Assembly: GCA_029820945.1 (NCBI GenBank)
Contig: JALGUJ010000005.1
Span: 20,588 to 84,587 of the forward strand
DNA: 64,000 bases
Source of the DNA: Candidatus Zipacnadia bacterium
Lineage (GTDB): Bacteria; Armatimonadota; Zipacnadia; Zipacnadales; UBA5352
Direction: 5' to 3'
Below are positions 36,201-45,497 of this stretch, piece by piece; position 1 is the first letter of the stretch; each line of letters begins with the position of its first letter. The translations under genes were made by a program, and so were the position numbers. The notes below the pieces were generated by a model that saw only the letters and a list, made by a program, of their open reading frames with translations, had not been told where the DNA came from and made no database searches.

Positions 36201-37046
36201 CTACCGCGCCCGGCAGCGCCGCTGGCAGCCGGGGCAGAAGTACGTGGATCGATTGCTCTGTACGATGCGCTCGATAGTGTGCTCACAGCCGTCACGCCCA
36301 CACGGCTCGCCCTCGCGTCCGTAGACGCGCAGTCGGTCCTGGAAGCTCCCGGGCACGCCGTTGCCGGTCACGTAGTCCGAGATGGTCGTGCCCTCCGCGG
36401 CGATGGCCTCGGCCAGCACCGCGTGGATGGCCGCGTGGAGACGGCGCACGTCGCCCCCGGAGAGGTCGTTGCAGCGGGCCTCGGGGTGGATGCCGGCCCG
36501 GTACAGCGCCTCGCAGACGTAGATGTTGCCCAACCCCGCGAGACGCGACTGGTCGAGTAGCGCGCCCTTAAGCAGCGCGCTGCGCCCCTCCAGCATCTGC
36601 GCCAGGTAATCCGCGCTGAACTCGTCGCTCATCGCGTCAATGCCGACGTTGCGCAGCGTCGAGCTGTCGGCGACCCGACCGCTGGGCACCAGCTCCATGT
36701 GCCCGAAGCGCCGCACGTCGCGGAAGACCACCCGGCCCTCGCCGGACAGCTCCACCACGACGTGCGTGTGGTCGGGCGGCTCCTCCGGTCCATCGGTGAA
36801 GTAGAGCTGGCCGCTCATCCCCAGGTGGACGAGAAGCGCCGCTCCGCCGGAGAGCCGCAGGATGAGGTTCTTGCCGCGCCGCCGCACCGACCGGCAGGCG
36901 CGACCGGCGACCGCCTCGCGCAGCTCGCGCGGCTCGGTCTCGCGCAGGATGTCGTCTCTGTGTATCGTGATGGCCTCGATCGTCCGCCCGACCAGCGTCT
37001 GCTCCAGGTCGCGGCGGATCGTCTCGACCTCGGGAAGCTCCGGCAT
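36201..37046 (-). CDS. mutM: formamidopyrimidine-DNA glycosylase
   Basis: This 281-residue protein begins MPELPEVET; Pro2 is the catalytic nucleophile, which fixes the start at ATG 37046. RRRGKNLIL provides the conserved Lys, and GLGNIYVCEALYRAGIHP is the DNA-binding helix-two-turn-helix. The C-terminal zinc finger has C-x4-C and C-x2-C (EPCGRDGCEH, YFCPGCQ). It excises oxidised purines such as 8-oxoguanine. A strong sigma70 promoter lies upstream, and cysK follows in the same transcript. Confidence 0.97.
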   Translation of the reverse strand: MPELPEVETIRRDLEQTLVGRTIEAITIHRDDILRETEPRELREAVAGRACRSVRRRGKNLILRLSGGAALLVHLGMSGQLYFTDGPEEPPDHTHVVVELSGEGRVVFRDVRRFGHMELVPSGRVADSSTLRNVGIDAMSDEFSADYLAQMLEGRSALLKGALLDQSRLAGLGNIYVCEALYRAGIHPEARCNDLSGGDVRRLHAAIHAVLAEAIAAEGTTISDYVTGNGVPGSFQDRLRVYGREGEPCGRDGCEHTIERIVQSNRSTYFCPGCQRRCRAR

Positions 37047-37104
37047 GCCAGCCCCAATGTCGGCGCGTAAAGAACGATGCGCCGCACGCACCGGCGCACC
37101 GTTG

Positions 37105-37133
37105 AGGATAGGGACAGCGCCCGAGCTTGTCAA
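37105..37133 (-). promoter_or_regulatory. sigma70-type promoter for mutM-cysK
   Basis: On the minus strand TTGACA (37133-37128) and TATCCT (37110-37105) are separated by 17 nt, about 60 nt before the mutM start codon. The near-consensus match in GC-rich surroundings makes chance unlikely. Confidence 0.7.
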
Positions 37134-37167
37134 TCGGAAACGGACTGCCGACTCAGGCCTCGGCCCG

Positions 37168-39693
37168 CTACTGAAGCCCCAGGCAGCGACGGATGTGCTC
37201 GACCATCTCCGCCCGCACCTCGTAGAGGTCACGCTGGGGATCCAGCTCGTTCACCCACTGTTGGGCGGCCGCGGCGACGGCCTCGTCGTCGCAGTCCTCG
37301 ATCGCCGCGAGCAGCGTCGCCATGTACCGCGTGTCATCGACGCCCTCGCGGAAGCCCTCGAACTGGACGGTGGTGACCACGCCGTCGGCGGTGGGATAGG
37401 CGAAGTTGTGATCGCGGTAGCGGTCGCTGTCGAAGTCGTTCCACACGTGGTTGAAGCCGTGCTGGTAGGCGTAGTCCATGGCGCCGTCGAACCCCGCCCT
37501 CCAGAGCGTGAGCCCGAAGTTGCGGCGGAAGGTCTCGGGCTCCTCGCGGCCGACCTGCGGGAATGCGTAGGTAAAGACCTTGCTGCCCACGCCGTGGAAC
37601 TTGGCGGCCTCGTCCGGGTCGGGTCGGCCGGCCAGCACCGCGATGTTGAGCAGGTCGCCCATGGCCTCGAAGGTGCCGTAGTAGCAGGCGACGAAGGTGC
37701 CGGCGCCCTCCTCCTGGACGGCCTTCCAGGCCTCGCGCTGCGCCGCCAGGCGCTCCCCGCGGGCCTCGTCGATGCCGTAGACGTACATCTCCTCGTAGCC
37801 GAAGCGCTCGGCCATGGCCAGCCACTCGCGGACGCGCTGGCGCAAGGCGTCGATCTCCTCCTGGGTCTGCGGCGCCCCGGTGCTGACCCCGAGCGTGAAG
37901 AGGTAGTCCGTCGGCAGGCCGGCCTGCGCGCGCAGCTCCAGCGCGCGCGGCAGCAGCTCGTCGTCGTAGGCCTGATAGATCGTCGGGTAGAGCACGCCAT
38001 GGCTCGCCATGTCGCGCATCTCGGCCAGGTACTGCTCCTCCGAGCGCATCTCGGAGGTGATGGTGGGCTGGTTGTCCTCGGCGAGCTTGCCGCGGTAGTA
38101 GACCGAGTAGATGAGCGGGCTCGGCTCAAGCTCGAAGTCGTGGACCGTGAGCGCGATCGGCAGGTCCACGCCGTCGCCCTGTTCGTTGCGAACGCGCAGG
38201 GCCCCCTCGTACTCGCCCGCGGGGACGTCGGGCACGCGAACGGTGACCCAGTACTGCTGGACGCGCATGGCCGGCAGGTCGAGCGGCTGCAGCGACTCGG
38301 CATCGATCGGCCGCACGTCCGCGAGCATCTCGCTCGTCTCGCCGCTGCAGAGCACGTACTCGCTGGTGCGTCCGTCGGCGCCGGTGCTGCGCAGGTAGTT
38401 GTGCCGCTCGTCCTCGTCCACGCGCACCAGCGCGTCATCGTTGAGCAGAAGCTCCGGGACGAGGATGCGGTCCTTCAGGTCGTGGATGCCCCGCCCGGCC
38501 TGGTACCAGACCTTGACGAGCTTGACGTCCAGCGCCTCGGCGGGGATCACCGCCCCTGCATCCGAACGCAGCGGAGAGGGCTGCACCAGCAGCCCGGCCT
38601 GATCCTCCAGCGCCATGACCACGAAGCTGGCGGACTCGTATTCGCCGCGGCACGCGGACAGCTCGAGGCCCTCCCGGTCGATGAAGGGGACGGCCAGCTC
38701 GGCGGGGACAATGCGCGCGTTGGTGATGGCACGCACGGGCAGCAGGATGAATGGCTGACCCGCATCCGCGGCCTGTGCCACGCGCTGCAGCGTGGTGGGC
38801 GCGAGCTCGGCCATGCGCAGATCCGCCTCGAGCGCATCGACCTCCTCAGGGCGCGCGTAGCCGGCCTCGGAGAGCGCCTGCACGCCCTCGCCCGCGCGGT
38901 CCGCGGCGGCGGTCGCGGCCTCCGCGGCCGGCGCGAACCTGTCGGGCAGCTCGGGAAGGTCCGCGAGCCGCTGCCCGATCTCCTCCATCCGCGCACGCCA
39001 GCCGGCGACGCGCTGCGCCCAGGCCTGCTCGAAGGCCGCCCAGCGCTCCTGGGTCAGCGCCTGGTAGGCCTCGTCCTCGGGCACCCGGCCCTCGATGCGG
39101 ATGTCGTCCACGTAGATGGTGGCGCGCTGTCCGGGCTTCCCGTTGACGAAGATCCCGACGCGATCGATGTAGACCGCGACGTGGTCTCCGCTGGCGCCGT
39201 CCACCCACTTCTGCATGATCCTGTCGGCGCGATCGAAGGCCTCATCCGACATGTTCGCCTCGATGAGCTTCCACTCGCCCGTGGCTTCGCGGTAGCTCTC
39301 GAAGGCGCCACAGCCGGAGTGCCGCGTCGGGGGGAATGCCCAGTTGACGCCCAGTCCGGCGGCCGCCGTATGTCCCTCCTCCGCGTAGATACGCGCGGAG
39401 AACCGCAGGTCGCCCTCGGCAGGCATACGCACGGGGATTTGCCAGTAGAAGTAGCTGCCCGAGGTGAGGCTGACATCGAGCTTGAATGAGCGATCGCCCT
39501 CAAAGGCACGCTCGTCCGTTACGCCCTTGAAGTGCACCTCGTACTCGCCATTGGACACCCAGAACGTGACGGGATCCTGGCCATCCTCGAAGTCCACATG
39601 GTACGCGACGTCTCGCATGGGCAGCTCCTGGGGGGAGCAGATGGCCGTCGCAACGAGGAGTCCACAGACAGCGGCGCCTATGACACGATACAT
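37168..39693 (-). CDS. secreted GH123-like glycoside hydrolase family protein
   Basis: This 841-residue protein starts at ATG 39693 behind GGAGGT (6 nt), with a signal peptide ending near CSP/QEL. Residues 25-200 form a beta-sandwich ending GQRATIYVDDIRI, a carbohydrate-binding-like domain. A helical linker (about 205-300) follows, then a beta-domain with SACRGEYESASFVV. The C-terminal barrel has LFTLGVSTG, YEEMYVYGIDEARGERL with the Asp-Glu pair expected of GH123-type substrate-assisted catalysis, and W-AGFDGAMDYAYQHGFNHVWNDF as in DUF4091/GH123 proteins. Known GH123 members are beta-N-acetylgalactosaminidases; specificity here is unproven. The gene ends 121 nt before mutM. Confidence 0.8.
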   Translation of the reverse strand: MYRVIGAAVCGLLVATAICSPQELPMRDVAYHVDFEDGQDPVTFWVSNGEYEVHFKGVTDERAFEGDRSFKLDVSLTSGSYFYWQIPVRMPAEGDLRFSARIYAEEGHTAAAGLGVNWAFPPTRHSGCGAFESYREATGEWKLIEANMSDEAFDRADRIMQKWVDGASGDHVAVYIDRVGIFVNGKPGQRATIYVDDIRIEGRVPEDEAYQALTQERWAAFEQAWAQRVAGWRARMEEIGQRLADLPELPDRFAPAAEAATAAADRAGEGVQALSEAGYARPEEVDALEADLRMAELAPTTLQRVAQAADAGQPFILLPVRAITNARIVPAELAVPFIDREGLELSACRGEYESASFVVMALEDQAGLLVQPSPLRSDAGAVIPAEALDVKLVKVWYQAGRGIHDLKDRILVPELLLNDDALVRVDEDERHNYLRSTGADGRTSEYVLCSGETSEMLADVRPIDAESLQPLDLPAMRVQQYWVTVRVPDVPAGEYEGALRVRNEQGDGVDLPIALTVHDFELEPSPLIYSVYYRGKLAEDNQPTITSEMRSEEQYLAEMRDMASHGVLYPTIYQAYDDELLPRALELRAQAGLPTDYLFTLGVSTGAPQTQEEIDALRQRVREWLAMAERFGYEEMYVYGIDEARGERLAAQREAWKAVQEEGAGTFVACYYGTFEAMGDLLNIAVLAGRPDPDEAAKFHGVGSKVFTYAFPQVGREEPETFRRNFGLTLWRAGFDGAMDYAYQHGFNHVWNDFDSDRYRDHNFAYPTADGVVTTVQFEGFREGVDDTRYMATLLAAIEDCDDEAVAAAAQQWVNELDPQRDLYEVRAEMVEHIRRCLGLQ

Positions 39694-39801
39694 GGTAGCA
39701 CCTCCACGTGTTTGGCAGCGGGGGGAACCTTCGTGCGCCGAGGCCGAAGGACCTGCAGGGCGTCGGCAGTGCGCCGGGATCGTGCGACCCGGAGGTGGTG
39801 C

Positions 39802-42285
39802 CTACAGCGAGAGTCGTGCGAGGCGCTTGCGGAGCCCGGCGAGTCGCTCGCGGCTGCGCAGTGCGTGCTGCACCGCGGGGTGCGCGCTGATGAGCTCCCA
39901 GTCCACGTCCTCGTCTATCGCCTGGAGCGCGTAGCGTGGGCCCGCCAGCCTCGGCGGCACCGTGGTCAGGCATTCGCGCGGGTCGAGCGGCCGGAAGCTC
40001 ATGATCGTCTCATCGAACCTGGCCCTGGCCTCGCCGCCCCCATAAGCGAGCACACTGAGCTCCTGGTAGCGCCGTTGGCCGGCTGCTCCGCCCAGAGTCT
40101 TCATGCGCTGCCAGTGACGCAGGGCAGCCTCCACGTCTGTCGCGCGGTTGCGCAGCATGTAGGCCAGGCCGATGTTGCCGTGCAGCACCGGGTCGTCAGG
40201 GGCGCCCTCGAGGGCATCGAGGAAGTAACGCAGAGCCGTGGAGAGGTGCTTCTGTGCCCTTTGCAGCAGATGCTGCTCGCGCTCCTCGCTTGAGAGACCC
40301 GCCGCGCGAACCTGGCGGTTCAACTCCAGTCCCTCCTGGGCGTACACGATGCCCAGGTTGTTGGCGGCCTCGCCGCTATGCTCAAGCTGGAGCATCTTGC
40401 GGAAGGCAGTGCGTGCAGCCTCCGTATCGCCGAGGTTGTAGGCACACATACCGAGATTGCAGAAGGCATCGCTGCTGACCTCGCCCAGCTCCAAAGCCAG
40501 TTGCAGATACCGGCGGGCGCGCTTGAGTAGGTCCCGGGCACGGCCGACCAACCCGCCATCCCTGGCCCCATGTGCCTCCTGTACCGCTCTCGCGGCCTCG
40601 GCCAACGCGGTCCCCGCGCAGAAGCGGAGGAAGCCATCGTCGGGATAGGCGGCGGCCACGCGCAGGAACCCGTCGGCGGCCGCCTCGAACTCCAGCCGCA
40701 GGTACCGATACAGGGCGAGGTTCAGTCTCGCCTCGGCAGACTCCTGGACGTCTGCGTCCACGACCTCCTCCAGGGGCCGTGCACAGCGGCCCAAGGCGCT
40801 AAGGAACCGCTCGCGCTGCCGCTTGCCCATCTTCGGCGAGTACAGCTTCAGCGCGTCCGCCAGATAGGCCAACCCCTCGAGGAAGCGCACAGATGAGTGC
40901 TCGCGCTGGTCGTCCGAGAGCTGCTCGAGCATCTCGAGCGCCGCTTCGGCGTCGCCGGCGGCGATCCGGGCGGTGGCCAGGTTGACGATCACGCCGGTGT
41001 GTTCGGGGCCCGGCTCTGCCGCGCGCGAGAGTTCCTCCTGTATACGCTCATCGTCGCCCAATGCCCAGCCCACGCACCCGAGGTTGTTGTGCAGTCCGAT
41101 GTCCGCCTCGTCGTGCTCCAGCCCCCTCTCGAGCTGGCCCATCGCAGGCCCAAGCCTGTCAAGCCCGATGAGCACCAGCGCGCTGTTGTGTGCCGCCAGG
41201 ACCGGGTACTCCTTGCGCACCCAGGGGTTGTTGAAGCTGTCAAGTGCGTCGCCATGCTGTCCGAGCATGAGCCGCACCACACCGCGGTTCAGCTCAACGG
41301 CGGGGCTGCCTGGGGCCAGAAGTGCCGCCCGACTGAGCTGGCGGGCAGCGACCATCGGTCGCCCCCCGGCGCACAGCAGTGCTCCGAGCGCGGTCACCAG
41401 CCGGGGGTTGAGCGGGTCGAGCACCGCGGCCTCCTGCAGTCCTCTGATCGCCTCACGCAACCTGCCCCTCCGGTGTTGCACGAGAGCGAGGTTGGCGCGC
41501 GGCGCCACGGCGACAGGGTCCTGCTCAATTGCCCGGGAGAAGTAGTCCTCCGCCCGATCGAGGTTCCCCGCGGCCAGCTCCCTGGCGCCCAGGCTATTGA
41601 GCGTCGCCGCGGAGGCAAGGCGATCGAGCCGATCCACCAGACGCCTGGCGACCGGTGGGGGCGGCCTCCTGGTGAGGAGCACACCGATGTTGTGGTGGGC
41701 TGCCTGGGACGTCGCGTCATCGCTTGCCGCCTCGGCCAGCATCTCGGCCGCGGCGGCGAAGTCGCTCCTCTCCGCCAGAGCGACCGCGAGGTTCAGACGC
41801 ACGCCCGGCATGCCGTCGTGGGAGTCAGCACGCTCCAGTGCAGACAGCGCTCGCTCGGGGTCGCCGTGGAGCAGGGCCACCACGCCCAGCGCATTCCACG
41901 CCTGGACGTCGTTCCCGTTCTCCTCGACGTGCTGCTGCAGGTCCTCTGAGGCGCGCGCGAGCTCTCGCGAATAGGCCGCCCTGCGTCGGGCGAAGGCGAT
42001 ACGCGCAAACAGCAACCGAACGCGATGCACCAGCACCGCCGGCATCAGCACGACCACGAAGCCCAGCAGGGCGCCGATGACCGTCGCGGCGATCGTCCAC
42101 AACGTCCCCGCGTCGCGGGCGAACGCGTGCGCCCAGACGAATCCCCCAGTGCCCCCAAGGACCAGCGCCAGGGCGCAGTACAGGATGCGTGTGGATCGCC
42201 GCGGAAGGTAGATCGCGTAGGCAGTCTCGTCGGGGACTACGTCGGCGGCCTGCGGGAGAGCCAGGCGTCTGGAAAGCGTCCTCAT
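39802..42285 (-). CDS. membrane-anchored TPR-repeat protein
   Basis: This product is about 827 residues. I use ATG 42285; a GTG at 42297 is also possible, and neither has a clear Shine-Dalgarno. Two hydrophobic helices (about residues 30-53 and 60-84, the second rich in Val-Leu) precede a long chain of tetratricopeptide repeats, for example AWNALGVVALLHGDPERALSALERA, LARRGRLREAIRGLQEA-like and AFCNLGMCAYNLGDTEAARTAF units. TPRs mediate protein-protein contact; a cytoplasmic or periplasmic scaffold anchored to the inner membrane is likely. It has its own sigma70 promoter and lies downstream of the adhesin-like gene. Confidence 0.85.
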   Translation of the reverse strand: MRTLSRRLALPQAADVVPDETAYAIYLPRRSTRILYCALALVLGGTGGFVWAHAFARDAGTLWTIAATVIGALLGFVVVLMPAVLVHRVRLLFARIAFARRRAAYSRELARASEDLQQHVEENGNDVQAWNALGVVALLHGDPERALSALERADSHDGMPGVRLNLAVALAERSDFAAAAEMLAEAASDDATSQAAHHNIGVLLTRRPPPPVARRLVDRLDRLASAATLNSLGARELAAGNLDRAEDYFSRAIEQDPVAVAPRANLALVQHRRGRLREAIRGLQEAAVLDPLNPRLVTALGALLCAGGRPMVAARQLSRAALLAPGSPAVELNRGVVRLMLGQHGDALDSFNNPWVRKEYPVLAAHNSALVLIGLDRLGPAMGQLERGLEHDEADIGLHNNLGCVGWALGDDERIQEELSRAAEPGPEHTGVIVNLATARIAAGDAEAALEMLEQLSDDQREHSSVRFLEGLAYLADALKLYSPKMGKRQRERFLSALGRCARPLEEVVDADVQESAEARLNLALYRYLRLEFEAAADGFLRVAAAYPDDGFLRFCAGTALAEAARAVQEAHGARDGGLVGRARDLLKRARRYLQLALELGEVSSDAFCNLGMCAYNLGDTEAARTAFRKMLQLEHSGEAANNLGIVYAQEGLELNRQVRAAGLSSEEREQHLLQRAQKHLSTALRYFLDALEGAPDDPVLHGNIGLAYMLRNRATDVEAALRHWQRMKTLGGAAGQRRYQELSVLAYGGGEARARFDETIMSFRPLDPRECLTTVPPRLAGPRYALQAIDEDVDWELISAHPAVQHALRSRERLAGLRKRLARLSL

Positions 42286-42332
42286 GTGCTGCCACACCCA
42301 GCCGGCGTGTACTGGCGCCCATCCTCACCTTA

Positions 42333-42360
42333 CTTATACCCCGAGCGCACACGCCATCAA
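42333..42360 (-). promoter_or_regulatory. sigma70-type promoter for the TPR gene
   Basis: On the minus strand TTGATG (42360-42355) and TATAAG (42338-42333) are 16 nt apart, with the -10 box 47 nt before ATG 42285. Confidence 0.6.
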
Positions 42361-42383
42361 CCGGTGCTGGTGTACACGCATGC

Positions 42384-42405
42384 GGCCGAGCTCGATAGCT
42401 CGGCC
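42384..42405 (-). terminator. terminator-like hairpin after the SdrD-B-like gene
   Basis: GGCCGAGCT and AGCTCGGCC form a perfect 9-bp stem around a CGAT loop, 99 nt past the stop of the adhesin-like gene and just before the TPR promoter. There is no T-run, so it may be a regulatory stem instead. Confidence 0.4.
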
Positions 42406-42504
42406 ACATGCCGGTCGCCTCCGCTCTGCTGATGTCTTCGGCGGCCGGGCCCGCCGAGACTCATTGTTCTCGGGCGAGAGGGCACCGACCGTCGTCTTCA
42501 GTTA

Positions 42505-44517
42505 TCACCGCCGCGGCCTGTGACCGTGACGGCCCCCGCCGCGGCGGCCGTCATCGTCGTCGCCGTAGCCTGGAGAGCAGCCTCCACCACAGCTCATATT
42601 GCCGAGGTTGTTCCACTGGTTGAGGAACCAGGCCATGGAGCCGGCCTGGCCCTGGTCCTCGTTGTGGACGTACTCGGCCCACCAGAGCATGGCGGCCTCG
42701 AGCTGGGGCATCGAGCTGCTGTAGCCCGAGACCACATTCAGCTCGGCGGCCAGGAGTTGGCGATCCAGCTTCTGCAGCGGGCAGTTATCGCTGAGGGACG
42801 GGTGGAGATACCAGAGCGCCTTCCACAGCGGGTTACCGCCGAGATCGAAGGGCTCATCCCAGTAGCCGGCATCCGCGTCAAGCGCCTCAACTGCGGCCAG
42901 GTACTCCAGCAGGTCGGCCTTCGGGACCTGAACGCCCTTGCTGCAGTCGGCCAGCGCGCGCCGGACGTTGTGCTTCCAGAAGCCGATGGTGTGGTTGTCG
43001 CCCGTGATCTCGCACTTGTGCATGGCCTTGACGATCTCACAGGGCTCGGGATAGTAGCCGAAGTAGAAGACGAGAGGGCTCTCGGTATCGGCGTCAATGG
43101 TGAAGTCATACGAGGCCGGCGTGGTGGTCTCCCAGTACTCGAGGAGGCCGTAGCCGCCCCCGTCGGTCACGGCAATCGAGTAGTCGCCACCCTCGCGGCT
43201 GCCGAAGTCGGCCAGCCCCGCGGCGTCGGTCTGCAGGAGGGTGGTGTCGCCGCTGTCGGAGAGCGTCACGCCTACGTCCTCGAAGCCCATCTCGAAGTCG
43301 TCGAACTCGCCGTTGCGATTCACATCGAAGAACACGTAGGCCAGGACGTCCGCCTCAGCGGGAAGCTCGTAGTCCGGATCGACGTAGCCGAAGTCGATGC
43401 CCGTGGCGGGCGCATCTATCACGGTCGCAGCCCTGTCGGGGACGGTCGTGATCTCCAGCTCGTCAAGCTCGCCGGCGATAATGGGAGCGTGCACGGTGTA
43501 TGTGCCAACCGCAACGCCCTCGAACAGGTAGTTCCCCAGGTACTCGCCACCGTCGCCGAGGATCGGGTCGGCGCTGGATGTGGCCTCCGCGATCACTTCG
43601 CCACTGTCGTCCAGCAACTGGACGGTCACGTCGGCCAGGCGATCCTCGGTAGTATCATCGTAGAGCCCATCGCGGTTGTAGTCGATGAAGACCGTTCCGC
43701 TGACGGTGTAGGTGGGCTCGGGTACGTACCCGAAGTCGAGACCGTCCACCGGCGCATCGATGATGTCGAAGGCGAGGCCCGCGGCGGTCACCAGGACCAG
43801 CTTCTGGCCATCCGGCCCGGTCACGCTGGCCGGCGCGCTGACCTCGTAACCTCCCGGCGGCACCTCGCGGAAGCGGCAGTTGGCGAGGTAGTTGCCGTTC
43901 TCGTCGGTGAAGCCGCTGTTGGTTACGTCCGCATCGCTGTGGCTGCCGCCGCCGGTCGGCGTTCCCGCGAGCTCCACGGTGACGCCGGACAGGACCTGAT
44001 CGCCCTCGGAGAACTCACCGTCGCCGTCGAGGTCCACATAGGTCGTGCCGGAAACGGGGTAGAGCTCCGGAGAGGTTTTCGCGACCGGGCCCTGCACCGT
44101 GCCGACCTTGCCCTCGCTGGCATCCACCTCGTAATCGACCGGCCCCGGCTCGGTGACGCTGCTGTCGGCGATGACGTCGAAGTACGCGAAGCGCGTTCGA
44201 TACGAGCGGGCGCGATAGTCATAGACCCACGAGGCGCTGGTCCGCGTGATGCCGGCGTTTCGCCACAACAGCGCGTCGCCCTGGGACAGGACACCATCCA
44301 TCCCTGTGACGTGAAGGAAGGACGAGCCAACGGTCAGGATGCCCGGATCGCTGACCTCGAGGACGTAACAGTACGTGGTGCGGCCGTTGTTTTCGCTGTA
44401 GGTCGTGTGATCGAGGTAGAACGATATCTCCGCAGCACCAGCATACGTACTGAGCGATACAACGAGGAGAACGACCAGAAATACACATAGCCCCCAGCTA
44501 CGAACTCCCGTACCCAT
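42505..44517 (-). CDS. secreted adhesin-like protein with SdrD B-type repeats and Gly-Arg-His tail
   Basis: This 670-residue protein starts at ATG 44517, 8 nt after GAGAGGTG; the signal peptide ends AGA before AEISFYL. After an N-terminal domain (about 30-150) come three SdrD B/Cna B-like beta-sandwich repeats. Each opens with a calcium-loop strand: TTYVDLDGDGEFSEGDQ, TVFIDYNRDGLYDD and YVFFDVNRNGEFDD. Each ends near a DFGYV strand in the first two. A C-terminal helical domain contains TIGFWKHN, a motif seen in secreted proteins of several phyla. The last 28 residues are CGGGC then Asp4 and Gly/Arg/His residues, a likely metal- or polyanion-binding tail. There is no LPXTG or PEP-CTERM signal. 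A surface structural role is likely. Confidence 0.8.
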   Translation of the reverse strand: MGTGVRSWGLCVFLVVLLVVSLSTYAGAAEISFYLDHTTYSENNGRTTYCYVLEVSDPGILTVGSSFLHVTGMDGVLSQGDALLWRNAGITRTSASWVYDYRARSYRTRFAYFDVIADSSVTEPGPVDYEVDASEGKVGTVQGPVAKTSPELYPVSGTTYVDLDGDGEFSEGDQVLSGVTVELAGTPTGGGSHSDADVTNSGFTDENGNYLANCRFREVPPGGYEVSAPASVTGPDGQKLVLVTAAGLAFDIIDAPVDGLDFGYVPEPTYTVSGTVFIDYNRDGLYDDTTEDRLADVTVQLLDDSGEVIAEATSSADPILGDGGEYLGNYLFEGVAVGTYTVHAPIIAGELDELEITTVPDRAATVIDAPATGIDFGYVDPDYELPAEADVLAYVFFDVNRNGEFDDFEMGFEDVGVTLSDSGDTTLLQTDAAGLADFGSREGGDYSIAVTDGGGYGLLEYWETTTPASYDFTIDADTESPLVFYFGYYPEPCEIVKAMHKCEITGDNHTIGFWKHNVRRALADCSKGVQVPKADLLEYLAAVEALDADAGYWDEPFDLGGNPLWKALWYLHPSLSDNCPLQKLDRQLLAAELNVVSGYSSSMPQLEAAMLWWAEYVHNEDQGQAGSMAWFLNQWNNLGNMSCGGGCSPGYGDDDDGRRGGGRHGHRPRR

Positions 44518-44557
44518 CCACGATACACCTCTCCATGCCGTGCCGGCGGCACCATGC

Positions 44558-44563
44558 AGTATA
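44558..44563 (-). promoter_or_regulatory. candidate -10 element for the SdrD-B-like gene
   Basis: TATACT on the minus strand lies 40 nt before ATG 44517. The best -35 (TTGAGG) is 20 nt upstream, longer than ideal. Confidence 0.35.
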
Positions 44564-44689
44564 CCGGACGCCCGCAGCGATATCCTCAAGGATGGCTCAA
44601 TTCCTGCTCTCAGTATCTTGAGTCAGCGCGAGGCAGCATCAGGGGGAATACGGCCCGCATCATGGGGGTGAGGGGCATGAATCGACAGC

Positions 44690-44712
44690 GGGCGGACCCG
44701 ATAGGTCCACCC
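44690..44712 (-). terminator. terminator-like hairpin after the PEP-CTERM gene
   Basis: GGGCGGACC and GGTCCACCC form a 9-bp stem with one mismatch and a 5-nt loop, 30 nt beyond the stop of the PEP-CTERM gene. Confidence 0.4.
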
Positions 44713-44741
44713 GTTGCGCTCTGTGCTTTGGCTTAGTAGAG

Positions 44742-45236
44742 CTAACGGCGCCTGCGGCGCAATCGGACGGCAATGCCGCCCACTCCCACAAGCACGAGGC
44801 CCAGCGTACCCGGCTCCGGCGTCGGCCCGATCACGTCGGAGGTGCTGTCCGGCGTTCCGTCGCCATCGAGGTCTATGCTGTAAGGCACCGGCGCGGCATG
44901 TCCCTGCGGGAGGTTCGCGGTCAGGTCGAAGGTGGTGTAGTTCGAGTTGGGCGGAGAGTCGCCCCCGATGTAGGCCCAGACGACCCGAGTTCCGTTCTCG
45001 CTCACGGTCCCGTTGTCCCAGTAAACGGGGCCGGAGCAGTAGTAGACTCCCGAGACCCCCGTGAGCTCCCACGTCCCGCCAACCTGCAGCGAGCTACCCG
45101 CCTCGCGGTAGTAGGTATAGTGGAAGTCCCAGTCGTCGCCGCCCGCGTAGACGTAGTTGTCGAGCTGGACGTAGTCGGCCAGGGCCGCCCCGGCGACGAA
45201 GGCGAGAACGATCAGCACGACTGCCATTCGGCGCAT
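44742..45236 (-). CDS. PEP-CTERM sorting-domain protein
   Basis: This 164-residue protein has a signal peptide (MRRMAVVLIVLAFVAGAALA), a beta-rich middle with Asn-Tyr-rich strands, a short Asp run (DLDGDGTPD) and a C-terminal PEP-CTERM module. The module has the pattern P-E-P-G-T-L followed by LVLVGVGGIAV and six arginines. That module is recognised by an exosortase, which must be encoded elsewhere. I chose ATG 45236 because it gives a normal signal peptide; ATG 45254 is possible. It is probably exported and displayed or released in the extracellular matrix. A sigma70 promoter is upstream. Confidence 0.85.
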   Translation of the reverse strand: MRRMAVVLIVLAFVAGAALADYVQLDNYVYAGGDDWDFHYTYYREAGSSLQVGGTWELTGVSGVYYCSGPVYWDNGTVSENGTRVVWAYIGGDSPPNSNYTTFDLTANLPQGHAAPVPYSIDLDGDGTPDSTSDVIGPTPEPGTLGLVLVGVGGIAVRLRRRRR

Positions 45237-45354
45237 TCTGCAGCTCATCTCCATTGCACGGGCTCTGGCGCGCGATCCCCGCCCGCCACTGCGACCCCGC
45301 ACCGGCGAGCACTGATACACTTCCAGGCCTGCCCTCTCACGGGCCCACATAGTT

Positions 45355-45384
45355 AGATTACACTGTTCGGATAAAGGAAGTCAA
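45355..45384 (-). promoter_or_regulatory. sigma70-type promoter for the PEP-CTERM gene
   Basis: On the minus strand TTGACT (45384-45379) and TAATCT (45360-45355) are 18 nt apart, in a locally AT-rich stretch, giving a leader of about 110 nt. It overlaps the start of the divergent frame. Confidence 0.55.
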
Positions 45385-45497
45385 TGCATTTCGGCGTAAA
45401 CCTATGCCAATATCGACGTTGCACGCGAGTCCGGTATGTGAAGTCGAGCTGTGAGGTGCTGAGAGGTATTGCCGACGACTTGAACGAAGACCTGCCC

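Noticed and set aside
36862..39489. Plus-strand open frame of about 875 codons
   Set aside because: Antisense to the GH123-like and mutM genes; repetitive composition without protein-like motifs.
45384..45497. Upstream ATG for the spermidine synthase-like gene
   Set aside because: It has a fair ribosome site but adds 38 residues that do not fit the family, and it overlaps the promoter of the divergent PEP-CTERM gene. It remains possible.
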